Notes: generated from the letters alone by a model not told the origin. Positions 26,674 through 35,934 are shown, numbered from the stretch's first letter. The stretch: DNA of 64,000 bases from Massilia antarctica (GCF_015689335.1 NZ_CP065053.1:3906001-3970000), one strand, 5' to 3'. Numbers and translations: made by a program.

Positions 26674-28075
26674 AGTGATTTCTCAGTTCTTGAAGAGTGC
26701 GGATCTGACGGGTGAATCGGGTGACATGGCTGGCCGCGTCCTGCTCCAGCGCCTCGATGACGTCGGCCTCTAGCAGCGCGCAGTCGCGCGCCAGCATGGC
26801 CCACAGCTGGCTTTCGGGCATGCGGAACAGGGCCGGGGCGCGGCGCCGGATCAGGGCCAGGGTGTCGTCGCGCGCGGCGTCGAGCAGCACCTGGCGTCCG
26901 CCATCGGCCTTCCACAGCCAGGCGCCGCTGGCGTCGATGTGCTCGAGCAGCGAGCGCCGTTCGGCTTTGGGCGCGGGGACGATCGGGCCGAAACGGCGCA
27001 CCGCGGCCCAGAACATCAGCGCCAGGCCGACCGCCAGGCTGACCAGGAACAGGCTGTAATGGCGCCACAGCGCCTTGTACCAGGGCAGCACGTTGAGGTT
27101 GCGCACGATGGTGACGTGGCGGCCCGGCGCCAGGTCGGTCAGGGCCAGCAGCAGCTCGCCGTGGTCGCGCTCGTCCAGCTGGTAGTTGTTGAAGTAATCA
27201 GTGGTCAGCAGGACCACCTGGCCCTTGCCTTCGCGGTAGACGCGCACGGCGCCGCCATCGTCGTCGCTCCACAGCGGGGCGGCGGCGCCGGGCAGGCTGA
27301 CCAGTTCCTCCATATCGCCGTCGAGTTCGAGCGCATACGTTTTGCCCGGCAGGGTCAGGCGGCTGACGGTTTTGTCGCGCTCGCGCCTGGCTGCGGCGAT
27401 CGCTTCCGGCTTGTCCTTGTCGGCCTCGGCCGGCTGGGTGCGGCATCGGCAAGCCTTGGCATCGCGCCGCACGCGCGCGCCGTAACGGTCGGTGAGCGGG
27501 TCGCCGTCGGCCGCGGCGGCAAACGACGAGGCCGGAGCCGGTTTGCCCGGAGGAAGGTCCTCGTCCTCATCCTCGTCCTTGTCTTCTTTCCTGGCCTCGG
27601 CCTTGCCAGGCGCGCTGGCGAGAACGGACGCCGGCTTGTCCGTGGCGTCGGCCTCGTCGTCGTCCTCGTCATCCTTCTCGTCATCGCTGGCTGGTTCCAG
27701 GGCGGCGAGCGCGGCTTTCTCGGCGCTGGTCAGCGAGCGCGGTTCGGCAATCAAGGTATTGCCGCGCCGTACCCAGTCGAGCATTTCCTGTGCCTGGCCC
27801 GGCAGCGCCGTGCCCGAGGCGCCGCTGAGGATCATGGTGCCGCCTGCCACTTTCGGCAACACCAGTTCGCCGAGCGAGCCGGTGCCATCGACGACCCGGC
27901 CGTTGCGGCGCAGCAGGAGCGTGGCGGCCAGCATGCGGTCTTTCATCGCCGCTTCGGAGAGGTGGCGCCGCGATTGCCAGCGCAGTTCCATGTTGTCATA
28001 CCACCACCAGGTGCCGAGGGCGCCCAGGACCACCAGGGCCAGCACCGACAGGAAGCTTTTCAGGTTGTCGTTCAT
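26663..28075 (-). CDS. DUF4350 domain membrane protein with an acidic insert
   Basis: 470 residues. An N-terminal membrane segment (about 6-24) is followed by a periplasmic DUF4350 region (ATLLLRRNGRVVD onward, then GGTMILSGASGTALPGQAQEMLDWVRRGNTLI) and a second membrane segment near residue 330 (HYSLFLVSLAVGLALMFWAAV) with a cytosolic helical tail. Residues about 128-180 are an unusual Asp/Glu/Lys-rich insert (DDEKDDEDDDEAD and KEDKDEDEDED). The start at 28075 is set by the ATGA overlap with the preceding gene; the open frame runs 13 codons further up. Part of the RDD-SpoIIM-DUF4129-DUF4350-MoxR-DUF58 operon; the biochemical role is unknown. Confidence 0.85.
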
Positions 28076-29667
28076 GCCGTGGCCTCCCGCGCCGTGCCGA
28101 ACTGTGCATCCCATGCGGCGCAGCAGGCCAGCAGGGCATCGTCAGCGGGCCAGCGCGCGGCGTAAGCGCCGCCCAGCCACAGGGAAGTGGCGCTGATGGC
28201 CACCTCCAGGCGCGCTTGTGCGAGCTGCTGGCGCTGCGCGGCCTGGCGCGCCAGGCGCAGGCAGTCGCCTTCGGTATTGCCCTGGCGCAGGGCCAGCGCA
28301 TCTTCGTTGACCAGGCGCGACAGGGTGGCGCGGTACAGAAGGGCCAGGGCGGCGCGCTGCTCGCCGCCGCTCCACAGGGCGCGCACCTGGGCCATCACGT
28401 CGGGCGGCAGCGATTCGGCGCGGATATTCAGGCCGCCGATTTCGGTGGCCACGCGCGCCTTGGCCGCGCGCTCGAAGGAGGGGAAGTGGTGGCGGTAGCG
28501 GTACAGCACCCAGGCCACCAGGCCGATGGCGAACGCGATGAACAGCACCTTGAAAATGGAGGCGATCAGGTTCATGTCGAACGAGGAACGGGGGCGTACT
28601 TCCTTCTTCTTTTCCTTGATGTTCCGATTCTTGAACTCCCAGCTTTCCACGCATTCGTAGCCGCGCAGGTCGGGCTCGGCATACAGCTGGTCGAGCTGCT
28701 GGCGGATGCGCGCCTGCTCGGGCGCTTGCAGCGGACCGCGTTCGGGCAGGTTCATGCCCTTGGGCGGCGCGCAGGGCGCGCGCGCCGGGGCTGACGCGGC
28801 CGTGCCGGGCGCGGCCCGCACCGGCGCCGGGATGCCGGACAGCGCCAGCAGCATGCCGGCGCCGGCCAGCAGTGCCGCCAGGGGCGCCGCGCGCGCGCGC
28901 AGCGCTTGCGGGCGCTTGATCTGGCGCAGCTTGATTTCCAGGTCCCACGCTTCCATGCTGGCGCGGCGGTTCAGGTACAGGGTAAAGCAGCAGGCCGTGT
29001 AGACCGGCGCGATGAGCGCGACGGACAGGGCGAAGGCGCCCAGGGTAAGCAACTCCGTGAACACATCGGGCGTGTCGCCGGTCATGTTGGCAAACAGGGA
29101 AAATGGATTGCCGATCTTGCCGTCCGCAGCAAAAATGCCGATGAAGCCGAGCGCGCCCAGTTGCAGCACGACTTCCAGGTGGGCGCAGACGACGCCGAAC
29201 CAGACCGCCGCCGAGGCGGTGCGGTTCTTGCCGAGCGCGCTGCGACGTGCGCTGGCGACGGCGCCGCGCGCGCCTTCGAGCTGCCAGACCGGTTGCCAGA
29301 AGCCGCGTCCGGCGCAGGTCAGGCGGCCCCAGGTGAGCAGGCGGAACCAGCCGCCGCCGAGCTGTCCGGGCCAGGCGCGCACCGCTTCCTGCCAGGTGAC
29401 GGCGGTGCCGAACACCTGGCGCGAGAGCACGTACAGGGGCGCGCGTTCGAGCAGGGGCTTGAACCACCAGCCCAGGATCAGCCAGGCCCAGGACAGGTCG
29501 GGGCGCCAGACGGTCAGCGCGGCGCACAGGGCGACCACGGGCAGCCACAGCGCCAGAAACGCCATGTAGGCGGCGCCGGCGTGGGAGTGCAGCAGGCTGA
29601 AGCCGAGGTCGAGCGCCTGGGCATTGGTGCGCGGGCGCAGTTCGATCTGCAGTTTGTCGATTTGCAT
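28072..29667 (-). CDS. DUF4129 domain membrane protein
   Basis: 531 residues. The first 300 carry about five to six hydrophobic segments (for example HAGAAYMAFLALWLPVVALC and LAALLAGAGMLLAL), then a periplasmic linker with Pro/Ala-rich sequence, a further membrane segment near residue 370 (IASIFKVLFIAFAIGLVAWVL) and a C-terminal cytosolic DUF4129 domain (about 400-531; VRALWSGGEQRAALALLYRA). The start at 29667 has AGAGG upstream and lies eight bases after the SpoIIM-like stop; an open frame extending to 30510 is only an antisense-of-neighbour artefact. Function unknown; it probably forms a membrane complex with the MoxR/DUF58 pair. Confidence 0.83.
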   Translation of the reverse strand: MQIDKLQIELRPRTNAQALDLGFSLLHSHAGAAYMAFLALWLPVVALCAALTVWRPDLSWAWLILGWWFKPLLERAPLYVLSRQVFGTAVTWQEAVRAWPGQLGGGWFRLLTWGRLTCAGRGFWQPVWQLEGARGAVASARRSALGKNRTASAAVWFGVVCAHLEVVLQLGALGFIGIFAADGKIGNPFSLFANMTGDTPDVFTELLTLGAFALSVALIAPVYTACCFTLYLNRRASMEAWDLEIKLRQIKRPQALRARAAPLAALLAGAGMLLALSGIPAPVRAAPGTAASAPARAPCAPPKGMNLPERGPLQAPEQARIRQQLDQLYAEPDLRGYECVESWEFKNRNIKEKKKEVRPRSSFDMNLIASIFKVLFIAFAIGLVAWVLYRYRHHFPSFERAAKARVATEIGGLNIRAESLPPDVMAQVRALWSGGEQRAALALLYRATLSRLVNEDALALRQGNTEGDCLRLARQAAQRQQLAQARLEVAISATSLWLGGAYAARWPADDALLACCAAWDAQFGTAREATA

Positions 29668-29675
29668 GGCGGCCT

Positions 29676-30623
29676 CTATTGCTTGCCGCGGCCGGCGAAC
29701 AGGAAAAATCCGATCACCAGCGCCCAGGCGGTGGCGCCGACGGCGTACTTGACCTGGATCGGAATCGCGCCCGAGCCGGACCAGAAGGCTTCGAAGAAGG
29801 CCGCGAACATGGTCATCAGGCTGCCGCCGACGATCACCGGGAACATGGCCTGGCTGGTCGTGTGGAGCGCGTGCGCGCGGGTGAGCCGGCCCGGGTGGAT
29901 CAGGGCCAGGCCGAGCCGGATGCCGGCCATCGAGCACAGCAGCAGCCCGGTGATTTCCAGGCTGGAGTGGGTGATCACAAACGACCAGAACTGGTGGACC
30001 GTCGCCGGGTCGCGGCTCAGCCAGGCGCCGATCACACCCAGGTGCATGCCGTTCAGGCCCAGGCTGATCAAGGCCGGGATGCCGCCGAAAATGCCGCCGG
30101 CAAAGCTGCGGAAGCCGATCGACACATTGTTCCAGATGTAAAAGCCGAACATCATCAGGTCGCCCTGGCTGCCGCCGCGCCCGACGTGGACGCGGCCCGG
30201 CTGGTACATCTCGCGGAACTGGTCGAGCTGCTGCGCCGAGGCGAAGCTGTAGGCCCACTGCGGCTTGTACCAGACCAGCAGGCCGACCGCCAGGGCCACG
30301 CCGAAAAACGCCAGGCAGGTGATCAGCAGCAGACGCCATTCGGCACGCACGCGGCAGGGAAAGTCGACCAGAATCCAGCGCAGCAGGGTGGTGGGACGTT
30401 CGACGGCGGTGCCGTACAGGCGGCGGTGGCAGGCGCCGACCATTTTCTGCAGATGATCGGTCAGGGCCGGCGAATAGCCGCGCTGGCTGCACAGCGCCAG
30501 GCACTGGCACAGGCGCCGGTACAGGGCCGGCAGCGCGCGCACGTCGTGCTCGCTGCCGTCGAGGATGGCGCCGATCTCGTTCCAGAGCGCGGCGTTGTCG
30601 GCTTCAAACTGGATTTGCTTCAT
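29676..30623 (-). CDS. stage II sporulation protein M-like (SpoIIM family) membrane protein
   Basis: 315 residues. The N-terminal 100 residues are helical and cytosolic (ALYRRLCQCLALCSQRGYSP). Five or six membrane segments follow, with the SpoIIM-type blocks FGFYIWNNVSIGFRSFAGGIFGG and ITHSSLEITGLLLCSMAGIRLG. In non-sporulating bacteria these genes are regular members of MoxR operons, so a sporulation role is not implied. The start at ATG 30623 overlaps the RDD stop (ATGA). Confidence 0.87.
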   Translation of the reverse strand: MKQIQFEADNAALWNEIGAILDGSEHDVRALPALYRRLCQCLALCSQRGYSPALTDHLQKMVGACHRRLYGTAVERPTTLLRWILVDFPCRVRAEWRLLLITCLAFFGVALAVGLLVWYKPQWAYSFASAQQLDQFREMYQPGRVHVGRGGSQGDLMMFGFYIWNNVSIGFRSFAGGIFGGIPALISLGLNGMHLGVIGAWLSRDPATVHQFWSFVITHSSLEITGLLLCSMAGIRLGLALIHPGRLTRAHALHTTSQAMFPVIVGGSLMTMFAAFFEAFWSGSGAIPIQVKYAVGATAWALVIGFFLFAGRGKQ

Positions 30624-31291
30624 TGGGTCAGGCCCGCCACGTAGGAGCGCATGCGTTCGACCGACTCGGCGCCGCGCGCGCCGGTCAGCGCTTCGGCGAT
30701 GCTGCCCAGTTCGGCCATGCGGTCGAACGGCAGCTTCGCTTCGCGCTCGAACAGGTCGACCAGGGTGCGCTGCTGGTCGGGGCTGAGCGGAAAGGGTAGC
30801 GGCAGCGGCTGGGCCAGCAAGGGGGTGGGGCGCGGCGCGGCCTTTTCGTAATAGATGACCTGGGTGCCGGCGACGATGTCGCCCAGGCGGCGAAAGCGCA
30901 GGTCGAACATCATGCACACCAGCCCGGTCGCGTACATGACCGGCAAAAAGTCGGCCACCAGCATCAGGTTGCGCAGGGTCGATTCGCGCCAGCCGACCGG
31001 CAGGCCGTCGCTGCGCACCACTTCCAGTCCGACCGCGCGCTTGCCCAGGGTGCGGCCGCTGAAATACACTTCGCTGATGATCGGATAGCCCCAGTACGAG
31101 ACGAACAGCAACAACATGAAGATGCCTTCGCCGAGCTTACCGTGGGGCATGGCGAGGCGCATCAGCAGGCAGGCGGCGGCCCACAGCAGGAAATCGAGCA
31201 GCCAGGCGACCGCGCGCAGGAAGGGGCCGGCTGGTGTCAATTGCAGGCTCACGCCCTCGGGCGTGGTCAGGGACAGGCGGCCGTCTAGCAA
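30620..31291 (-). CDS. RDD family membrane protein, first gene of the classical MoxR operon
   Basis: 223 residues. Three membrane segments (about 25-45, 55-75 and 110-130) include the RDD signature elements: AVAWLLDFLLW with the aspartate, FSGRTLGKRAVGLEVV and FRRLGDIVAGTQVIYY. Family members are membrane proteins of mixed or unknown transport function. The start is TTG 31291, supported by AGAGG seven bases before it; there is no earlier ATG. Operon order downstream is SpoIIM-like, DUF4129, DUF4350, MoxR, DUF58, with overlaps at nearly every junction. Confidence 0.85.
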   Translation of the reverse strand: MLDGRLSLTTPEGVSLQLTPAGPFLRAVAWLLDFLLWAAACLLMRLAMPHGKLGEGIFMLLLFVSYWGYPIISEVYFSGRTLGKRAVGLEVVRSDGLPVGWRESTLRNLMLVADFLPVMYATGLVCMMFDLRFRRLGDIVAGTQVIYYEKAAPRPTPLLAQPLPLPFPLSPDQQRTLVDLFEREAKLPFDRMAELGSIAEALTGARGAESVERMRSYVAGLTQ

Positions 31292-31590
31292 GCGCGGACC
31301 TCTTTGCGCTGCCGGGATGCCGCTGATTTTAGTACCGCCATGCGTTTTGCCGTGTTAAATTTACTGTGGGATGTATTTATTGTACCGAAGAAACGATGCA
31401 TTGATGGCAAATATGTGGAAATTGCAGCGCGGTTTGTGGGCGAGCGGCCACGTTGGACACAAGGCGGGCATGCCGCCATGTGCCGTTTTCGCGCCATCGG
31501 CGCATCGCCGTATCGTTGCGGTATCGTTGTTGATGCTGGAAGTGTACCAAGGTCGCTTGCGCCCCGTCACAGCTTATCGGGTGGAATGAT
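31292..31590. other. divergent intergenic region
   Basis: About 300 bp between the start of the minus-strand MoxR operon and the plus-strand TonB-like gene. Part of it (31330-31420) is clearly more AT-rich than its surroundings and must hold both promoters, but I see no hexamer pair convincing enough to place them. Short open frames here have no support. Confidence 0.5.
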
Positions 31591-32259
31591 TTGAACAGAA
31601 AATTAGTCATCGGCGTGTGCATCGCCGCGGCGGCCGCCTCGGTGGCGCAGGTGCCGGACAAGCATGCAGCGCCGGCGGCCGCGGCCGCGCCGGCGTTCCC
31701 CAGCCATCTGCTGGCTGGGGCAGGCGCCTGCCCCCCGCCGGCCTGGCCGCGCGAAGCGCTGCTGTACGACCTGCAGGGCAGCACCATGCTGTCGTTTGCG
31801 ATCGGGCCGGATGGTGCCGTGGTGGAGCCGCGCCTGCTGCGCACGAGCGGCTGGAAAATGCTCGACGATGCCGCCCTGGCCGGGATTGCCGCCTGCCGCT
31901 TCAAGCCGGGCCTGGATTCGGCGCAGCGCGCCGGACCGTATCCGATGCAATTCGACTGGAAACTCGACGGCGATGGCGGGGTCACGCCGGTGTTGCGCGC
32001 CGGTAGTTGCCGGGCCTCGCCGCGCTTTGCGCGCTTCGCCCCGTTCGATGCGGCGCCCACCAGCGCCAGCGGCGTGCTGCTGCGCTTCGTGGTGGGCGCG
32101 GGCGGCGTGCCGTCGCGCATCGCCGCCGAGGTCAACGGCCAGCCGGATGCGCTGCTGGCCGAAGCGATCGATTACGTACAATCCTGCCGCTTCGACTACG
32201 ATCCGGCCAGGCCGGGCGAGCGCAGCGCCAGCGTGACCGGCCGGGTGCTGGCGCGGTAA
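31591..32259 (+). CDS. secreted protein with two TonB-C-like domains
   Basis: 222 residues with an N-terminal hydrophobic segment (VIGVCIAAAAASVAQV) acting as signal peptide or anchor. Two modules have the TonB C-terminal pattern: about 47-115 (GSTMLSFAIGPDGAVVEPRL, ALAGIAACRFKPG) and about 135-222 (ASGVLLRFVVGAGGVPSRIA, AIDYVQSCRFDYDPARPG). It lacks the long proline-rich spacer of true TonB, so it is more likely a periplasmic protein of the energy-transducer superfamily than a working TonB. Start TTG 31591 has GGTGG six bases upstream. No ExbB/ExbD neighbours are present. Confidence 0.65.
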   Translation: MNRKLVIGVCIAAAAASVAQVPDKHAAPAAAAAPAFPSHLLAGAGACPPPAWPREALLYDLQGSTMLSFAIGPDGAVVEPRLLRTSGWKMLDDAALAGIAACRFKPGLDSAQRAGPYPMQFDWKLDGDGGVTPVLRAGSCRASPRFARFAPFDAAPTSASGVLLRFVVGAGGVPSRIAAEVNGQPDALLAEAIDYVQSCRFDYDPARPGERSASVTGRVLAR

Positions 32260-32279
32260 TTCCTCGTTTAAGGCAGCGG

Positions 32280-33107
32280 ATGGTCAGCATTGCACGGCTC
32301 GAAAACAAGCTGGTGGTCGTCAGCGACCCGGTGGGGGTGGCCGCCTACGACTTCGATGTCGGCTCGCACTTCGACTGTACGCATCCCTACCGCTTCGATG
32401 CCGAGGAGCCGTGCGTGCTGCGCACCGGACCGATTGCCGATTACGACGCCGAGTTCGCCGACAAGCTGGCGATGGGGCTGCGTCTGGTCAACTCGCCGCA
32501 GGAACACGTCCGCGCGAGCGAACTGGAAGCCTGGTATCCCTTGCTGGACGGTCTCACGCCGCGCACGGAGGTGTTCGACAGCCTGCCGCCGGCCGACCGC
32601 ATCGAAGCGGCGTTCAATTGGCCCGTGTTCATGAAAGGCTCGCGCCAGACCAGCAAGCACAATCCCGACCTGTCGGTGATCCGCAGCCGCGCGCACTACG
32701 AGCAGGCGGCGCGGCTGTACCGCGAGGATCCGATCCTGCACTGGCAAAAGCCGGTGATCCGCGAATTCATCCCGTTGCAGCCGGTGCGCGGGCAGGTGGC
32801 CGGCAAGGTGCGGCCATTGGTCGAATACCGCTCGTTCTGGTGGCACGGACACTGCGTGGGCTGGGGCCGCTACTGGCATCAGGTGGCGCCGTACGCCTGC
32901 GCCGACGAGGCGGCAGGGCAAGCCCTCGCCGCGCGCGCCGCCGCGCTGGTGCGGGTGCCGTTTCTGGTGGTGGACGTGGCTCGGACGGCCGACGGGCGCT
33001 GGATCGTCATCGAGTGCAACGATGCCCAGGAATCAGGCTATGCCGGCATCGCGCCGCTGCTGCTGTGGCGCCAGGTGCTGGCGCGGATTGGGACCGAGGG
33101 AGCTTAG
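32280..33107 (+). CDS. ATP-grasp domain protein
   Basis: 275 residues, cytosolic. Features of the ATP-grasp fold are a lysine/arginine nucleotide-binding region (FMKGSRQTSKHN), a middle domain with IREFIPLQPVRG and VEYRSFWWHG, and the late metal-binding motif WIVIECNDAQESGYAG, where the glutamate and asparagine bind magnesium. The family ligates carboxylates to amines or thiols with ATP; the substrate is unknown. The domain's first third is short. The start ATG 32280 lies 20 bp after the preceding stop, so the two genes are likely co-transcribed. It converges with the DUF4303 gene with six bases between the stops. Confidence 0.72.
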   Translation: MVSIARLENKLVVVSDPVGVAAYDFDVGSHFDCTHPYRFDAEEPCVLRTGPIADYDAEFADKLAMGLRLVNSPQEHVRASELEAWYPLLDGLTPRTEVFDSLPPADRIEAAFNWPVFMKGSRQTSKHNPDLSVIRSRAHYEQAARLYREDPILHWQKPVIREFIPLQPVRGQVAGKVRPLVEYRSFWWHGHCVGWGRYWHQVAPYACADEAAGQALAARAAALVRVPFLVVDVARTADGRWIVIECNDAQESGYAGIAPLLLWRQVLARIGTEGA

Positions 33108-33113
33108 GCGCCC

Positions 33114-33869
33114 TTAGCGCTCGTCGCAGCTGGCGCACCACGCTGCGTAACGCCCGAACGATGCCGGCGTGTTGAGCGCTTCGACGACGTCGTCCTCGCC
33201 GTCGCCGTCGGTAACGTGGAACAGCAGCGCCACCTCGTCGCGCTGGGCGGCGCTGCCGAACAGGCCTTCGTCGATCAGTTGCTGCAGCGCCGCCGCGCAG
33301 GCGCCGAATACCCATGCGCGCAGTGCGTCGATGTCGACCTCGTTGGGAATGTCGCGGTGATAGGGCAGGATCATGCGGTAGGCGATGTCGAGCCAGGCGC
33401 CTTCTTCGAAGAACGACCATTCCGATGGATTCCACAGGATCTCGTCGTCGCCGCCGTCCTCGCTCAGCGCTTGCACGCTGTTGGCGAGCGGGACGATCGT
33501 CATGGCGCTGTCGTCGCTGACCAGGGCGAAGGCGTTGAAGGTCTGGTCCGGATGGGCCGCGCGCATGGCGTTGAAGGCGTTGCGGGCGCCGTCGCGGATT
33601 TCGCTGGCCAGCAGGGTGGCATCGAGCCGGTTCAGGTCGATGGCGGCCTGGCGCGTGAGCGTGAAGCCGGCAGCCACGGCGTCGGCGCACAGGGCGGTGT
33701 AGCGCGCCCGGGCGGCGGCCGGGCTGGCCAATTCCTCAAGCGTGTCCGTACCCCAGGTTTCGGTCATGCCGGCGGCGCGCCAGACCGCCGTGCCGAGGTC
33801 GCGTATCTCGATAAACTGTCGTGGCTTGGTGGCGGCGTATTTGTGAAAAAGTGACCAGTTCGTCGTCAT
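33114..33869 (-). CDS. DUF4303 domain protein
   Basis: 251 residues, no signal peptide, acidic. The central part RDGARNAFNAMRAAHPDQTF followed by AFALVSDDSAMTIVPLANS matches the DUF4303 pattern, and the later PSEWSFFEEGAWLD and the aromatic FGRYAAWCA fit too. The function of the family is not established; relatives often sit among immunity-like or polymorphic-toxin-associated genes. No partner toxin is visible beside it here. The call is by pattern recognition only. Confidence 0.6.
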   Translation of the reverse strand: MTTNWSLFHKYAATKPRQFIEIRDLGTAVWRAAGMTETWGTDTLEELASPAAARARYTALCADAVAAGFTLTRQAAIDLNRLDATLLASEIRDGARNAFNAMRAAHPDQTFNAFALVSDDSAMTIVPLANSVQALSEDGGDDEILWNPSEWSFFEEGAWLDIAYRMILPYHRDIPNEVDIDALRAWVFGACAAALQQLIDEGLFGSAAQRDEVALLFHVTDGDGEDDVVEALNTPASFGRYAAWCASCDER

Positions 33870-34320
33870 TGTCGCGTCTGTGCTTTATGTTGGGAAGATC
33901 GTCTTCCCGCGCAGAGGAACATCGGTGTTTTGTTCGGTAACGGCTGCTGCACGGGCAATTTTAGTGGTTCGGAAAGAAGTATGACGGGCGCGGCGGCTCC
34001 TGTCACGTCCAATCTGGGATGCCGGCAGTGCGCCGCAACCATTGCGGGAAGCAAGCCGGCGGTGTAGCGGGGAGGTCGTTTGCGTGGATGCGCGCGATTG
34101 ACTCGGCTTCTTTTCGCGTTGCAAGGAAGGGAGAGAGGCGCCGGTGGGCAGCGATGGCGGGGCCGGAAAGGGCGGCCAGCGACATCCCGGCCGCTGCCGT
34201 TGCCGGCGAACGCGGCAACGGCATGTCGAACGCCCGGCCATGTCGGCCGGGCTGCGGATCAGCCGGGCTGCGGATCAGCCGGGCTGCGGATCAGCCGGGC
34301 TGCGATCAGCCGGGCTGCGA
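33870..34320. other. 450-bp intergenic region with hairpin and tandem repeats
   Basis: Between two minus-strand genes. I can support no gene here. A minus-strand frame of about 70 codons (34003-34224) has neither start signal nor recognisable motif. The right end carries a perfect hairpin (34232-34252) and a tandem array (from 34246), listed separately. Confidence 0.5.
34232..34252. terminator. perfect 8-bp hairpin downstream of the pectate lyase
   Basis: GCCCGGCC (34232-34239), loop ATGTC, GGCCGGGC (34245-34252). It lies about 70 bp after the pectate lyase stop on the minus strand. It lacks a T-run, so it may work as a transcript-end stabiliser or a weak terminator. Confidence 0.45.
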
Positions 34321-34323
34321 TCA
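34246..34323 (-). repeat. five tandem 15-16 bp repeats starting at the pectate lyase stop codon
   Basis: Units GCCGGGCTGCGGATCA at 34246, 34262 and 34278, then the one-base-shorter GCCGGGCTGCGATCA at 34294 and 34309. On the minus strand each unit begins TGATC, and the TGA of the last unit (34323-34321) is the stop codon of the lyase gene. Confidence 0.9.
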
Positions 34324-35934
34324 GCGTGCGCCGGTACCGTTGGTGAGGACGGCCGGCAGGTCGTCGACGTTGTCCAGCTTGTACGGGAACAGTACGGTGT
34401 CGCCGAACACCTTGGCGCCGGTATCCTTCTCCACATCGTTTTCCGACTTGCCGGTGTAGCGGTCCGAGGCGATGTTGGCGTCGATCAGCGCATTGTCTTC
34501 GTTCCAATGCGGCCTGGCCGTGTTCGCAAAGAAGTTTCCTTCGACCTTCACTTGAGCGTGGTCGCTGGCGCCGATGGCGAAGTAGGGCACGTCGAGCCAG
34601 TAGTTGTTGTACAGGTGGGTACGGGAAGCCGCGCCCAGGAGCTTCGGATTGCGGCCGGAGGTTTTGTTCCAGAAGTTATGGTGCAAGGTGACCTGCGAGT
34701 TGCTGAAGGCATTGGTGTAGTGGTGCTGGTTGCCGCACACGGCTGGGTTGGTGCCGTCGAAACGGTTCCAGCTCAGGGTCACGTTCTTGCTGTCCTGGAT
34801 GTCGACGTGGCCGTCGCTGATCAGGTTAAAGTGCACATGGTCGACCCACACATGGCTCGACTTAGTGATGGTGATGCCGTCGCCCGCTTCGACCAGGCCG
34901 GGGTTGATGTTTTCGATGTTCAGGTTGCGGATGATGACGTTCTTGGTGCCGCTCACGATGAGCGAGGCGCCGATGAGGCGTGCATCCTTGTTCAGGCCGA
35001 CCAGGGTTTTGTCGGAAGCGACCCAGATATTGGTTTCATCGCGCGGGCGCATGTAACGCGTTTCGCTGGTCGAGCCGAGTTCCTTGCAGGTCATGGTGCC
35101 GACCGGAACGCGGTAGGTGCTCTTGCCCGGATCCTGATAGGTCGGGCAGGCGACCGCGCAGGTGCTTTCCGAACGCACGGCGGTGCGGCAATCGATGGTG
35201 GTGCCGCCCGGAATCTGGATCACGGCGGGGCCGCTCGCGCGCAGGGCGCTGGACAGGGCGCTGCACGAGGTGACGGTGACGGGCGCGCTGTTGCCGCCGC
35301 CGGTGGTGGTGCCCAAGCCGTCAGCGCCGGACTGGGCCGCGAAGCCGTCCGCGGCCGGGCCGCCGCAGGAACCGTTGGTCGGGTTGAAGTACCAGCGCTG
35401 GATGCCGTTGCCGGTATCGGTGGCCTGGTAGACGCGCGAGCCGCTGTCGTTATTGGCCACGGTGAGCGACTTGCCCGAATGGCGGGCGACGACGTTGTAG
35501 CCGCCGCCGGTCGATTTTTTCAGCAGCCATTGCTGGTTCTGGGCGCCCGTGGCATTCCACTGGATGATTTTGGCGCCGTCGTTGACCGACAGGTTCAGGA
35601 CGTCGAGCAGCAGGCCGCTGTGCTTGGCTTGCATGGTCCAGTAACCGTTGCCGGCGTCGCGCAGATAGAATTGCTGGTTGCTGCTGTTTGCGGAACCCCA
35701 TTGCTGGACTTCGGCCGCACCCTTGGTGGAGCCGGCCACGACGTCGAGCACTTTGCCGGTGGAAGCGTTGACGACGGTGTACAAACCGCCGTTGTACACG
35801 GCGGCGTTGCAATTGGCGGCGCTGGCGGGATTGGCCATCAGGGACAAGGGAATGGCCAGCGATGCGGCCAGGGTGGCCAGGCGTCGTGCGGGAAGCGGAC
35901 GGTTCAGCGCGTCGGCAACGGGGAATGCGGTCAT
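34321..35934 (-). CDS. secreted pectate lyase (PL1 family) with N-terminal ricin-type lectin domain
   Basis: 537 residues. A signal peptide (RRLATLAASLAIPLSLMANPASA, cleavage about residue 39) directs secretion. Residues about 42-170 are a ricin B-type beta-trefoil with three QxW-like motifs (NQQFYL, NQQWLL, IQRWYF), probably a carbohydrate-binding module. Residues about 200-537 are a right-handed beta-helix of polysaccharide lyase family 1: VDHVHFNLISDGHVDIQDSK holds the calcium-binding aspartates, and SGRNPKLLG the catalytic arginine, followed by THLYNNYW. The enzyme cleaves polygalacturonate by beta-elimination with calcium. CGGAG stands about ten bases before the ATG. The gene stands alone; an AT-rich stretch upstream (35996-36080) is the likely promoter region. 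Confidence 0.92.
   Translation of the reverse strand: MTAFPVADALNRPLPARRLATLAASLAIPLSLMANPASAANCNAAVYNGGLYTVVNASTGKVLDVVAGSTKGAAEVQQWGSANSSNQQFYLRDAGNGYWTMQAKHSGLLLDVLNLSVNDGAKIIQWNATGAQNQQWLLKKSTGGGYNVVARHSGKSLTVANNDSGSRVYQATDTGNGIQRWYFNPTNGSCGGPAADGFAAQSGADGLGTTTGGGNSAPVTVTSCSALSSALRASGPAVIQIPGGTTIDCRTAVRSESTCAVACPTYQDPGKSTYRVPVGTMTCKELGSTSETRYMRPRDETNIWVASDKTLVGLNKDARLIGASLIVSGTKNVIIRNLNIENINPGLVEAGDGITITKSSHVWVDHVHFNLISDGHVDIQDSKNVTLSWNRFDGTNPAVCGNQHHYTNAFSNSQVTLHHNFWNKTSGRNPKLLGAASRTHLYNNYWLDVPYFAIGASDHAQVKVEGNFFANTARPHWNEDNALIDANIASDRYTGKSENDVEKDTGAKVFGDTVLFPYKLDNVDDLPAVLTNGTGAR

Noticed and set aside
29676..30623. SpoIIM-like protein as evidence of sporulation
   Set aside because: In MoxR operons of Gram-negative bacteria SpoIIM-family members are common and unrelated to sporulation.
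34003..34224. Minus-strand frame of about 70 codons in the intergenic region
   Set aside because: No start signal and no recognisable family; kept only as a note.
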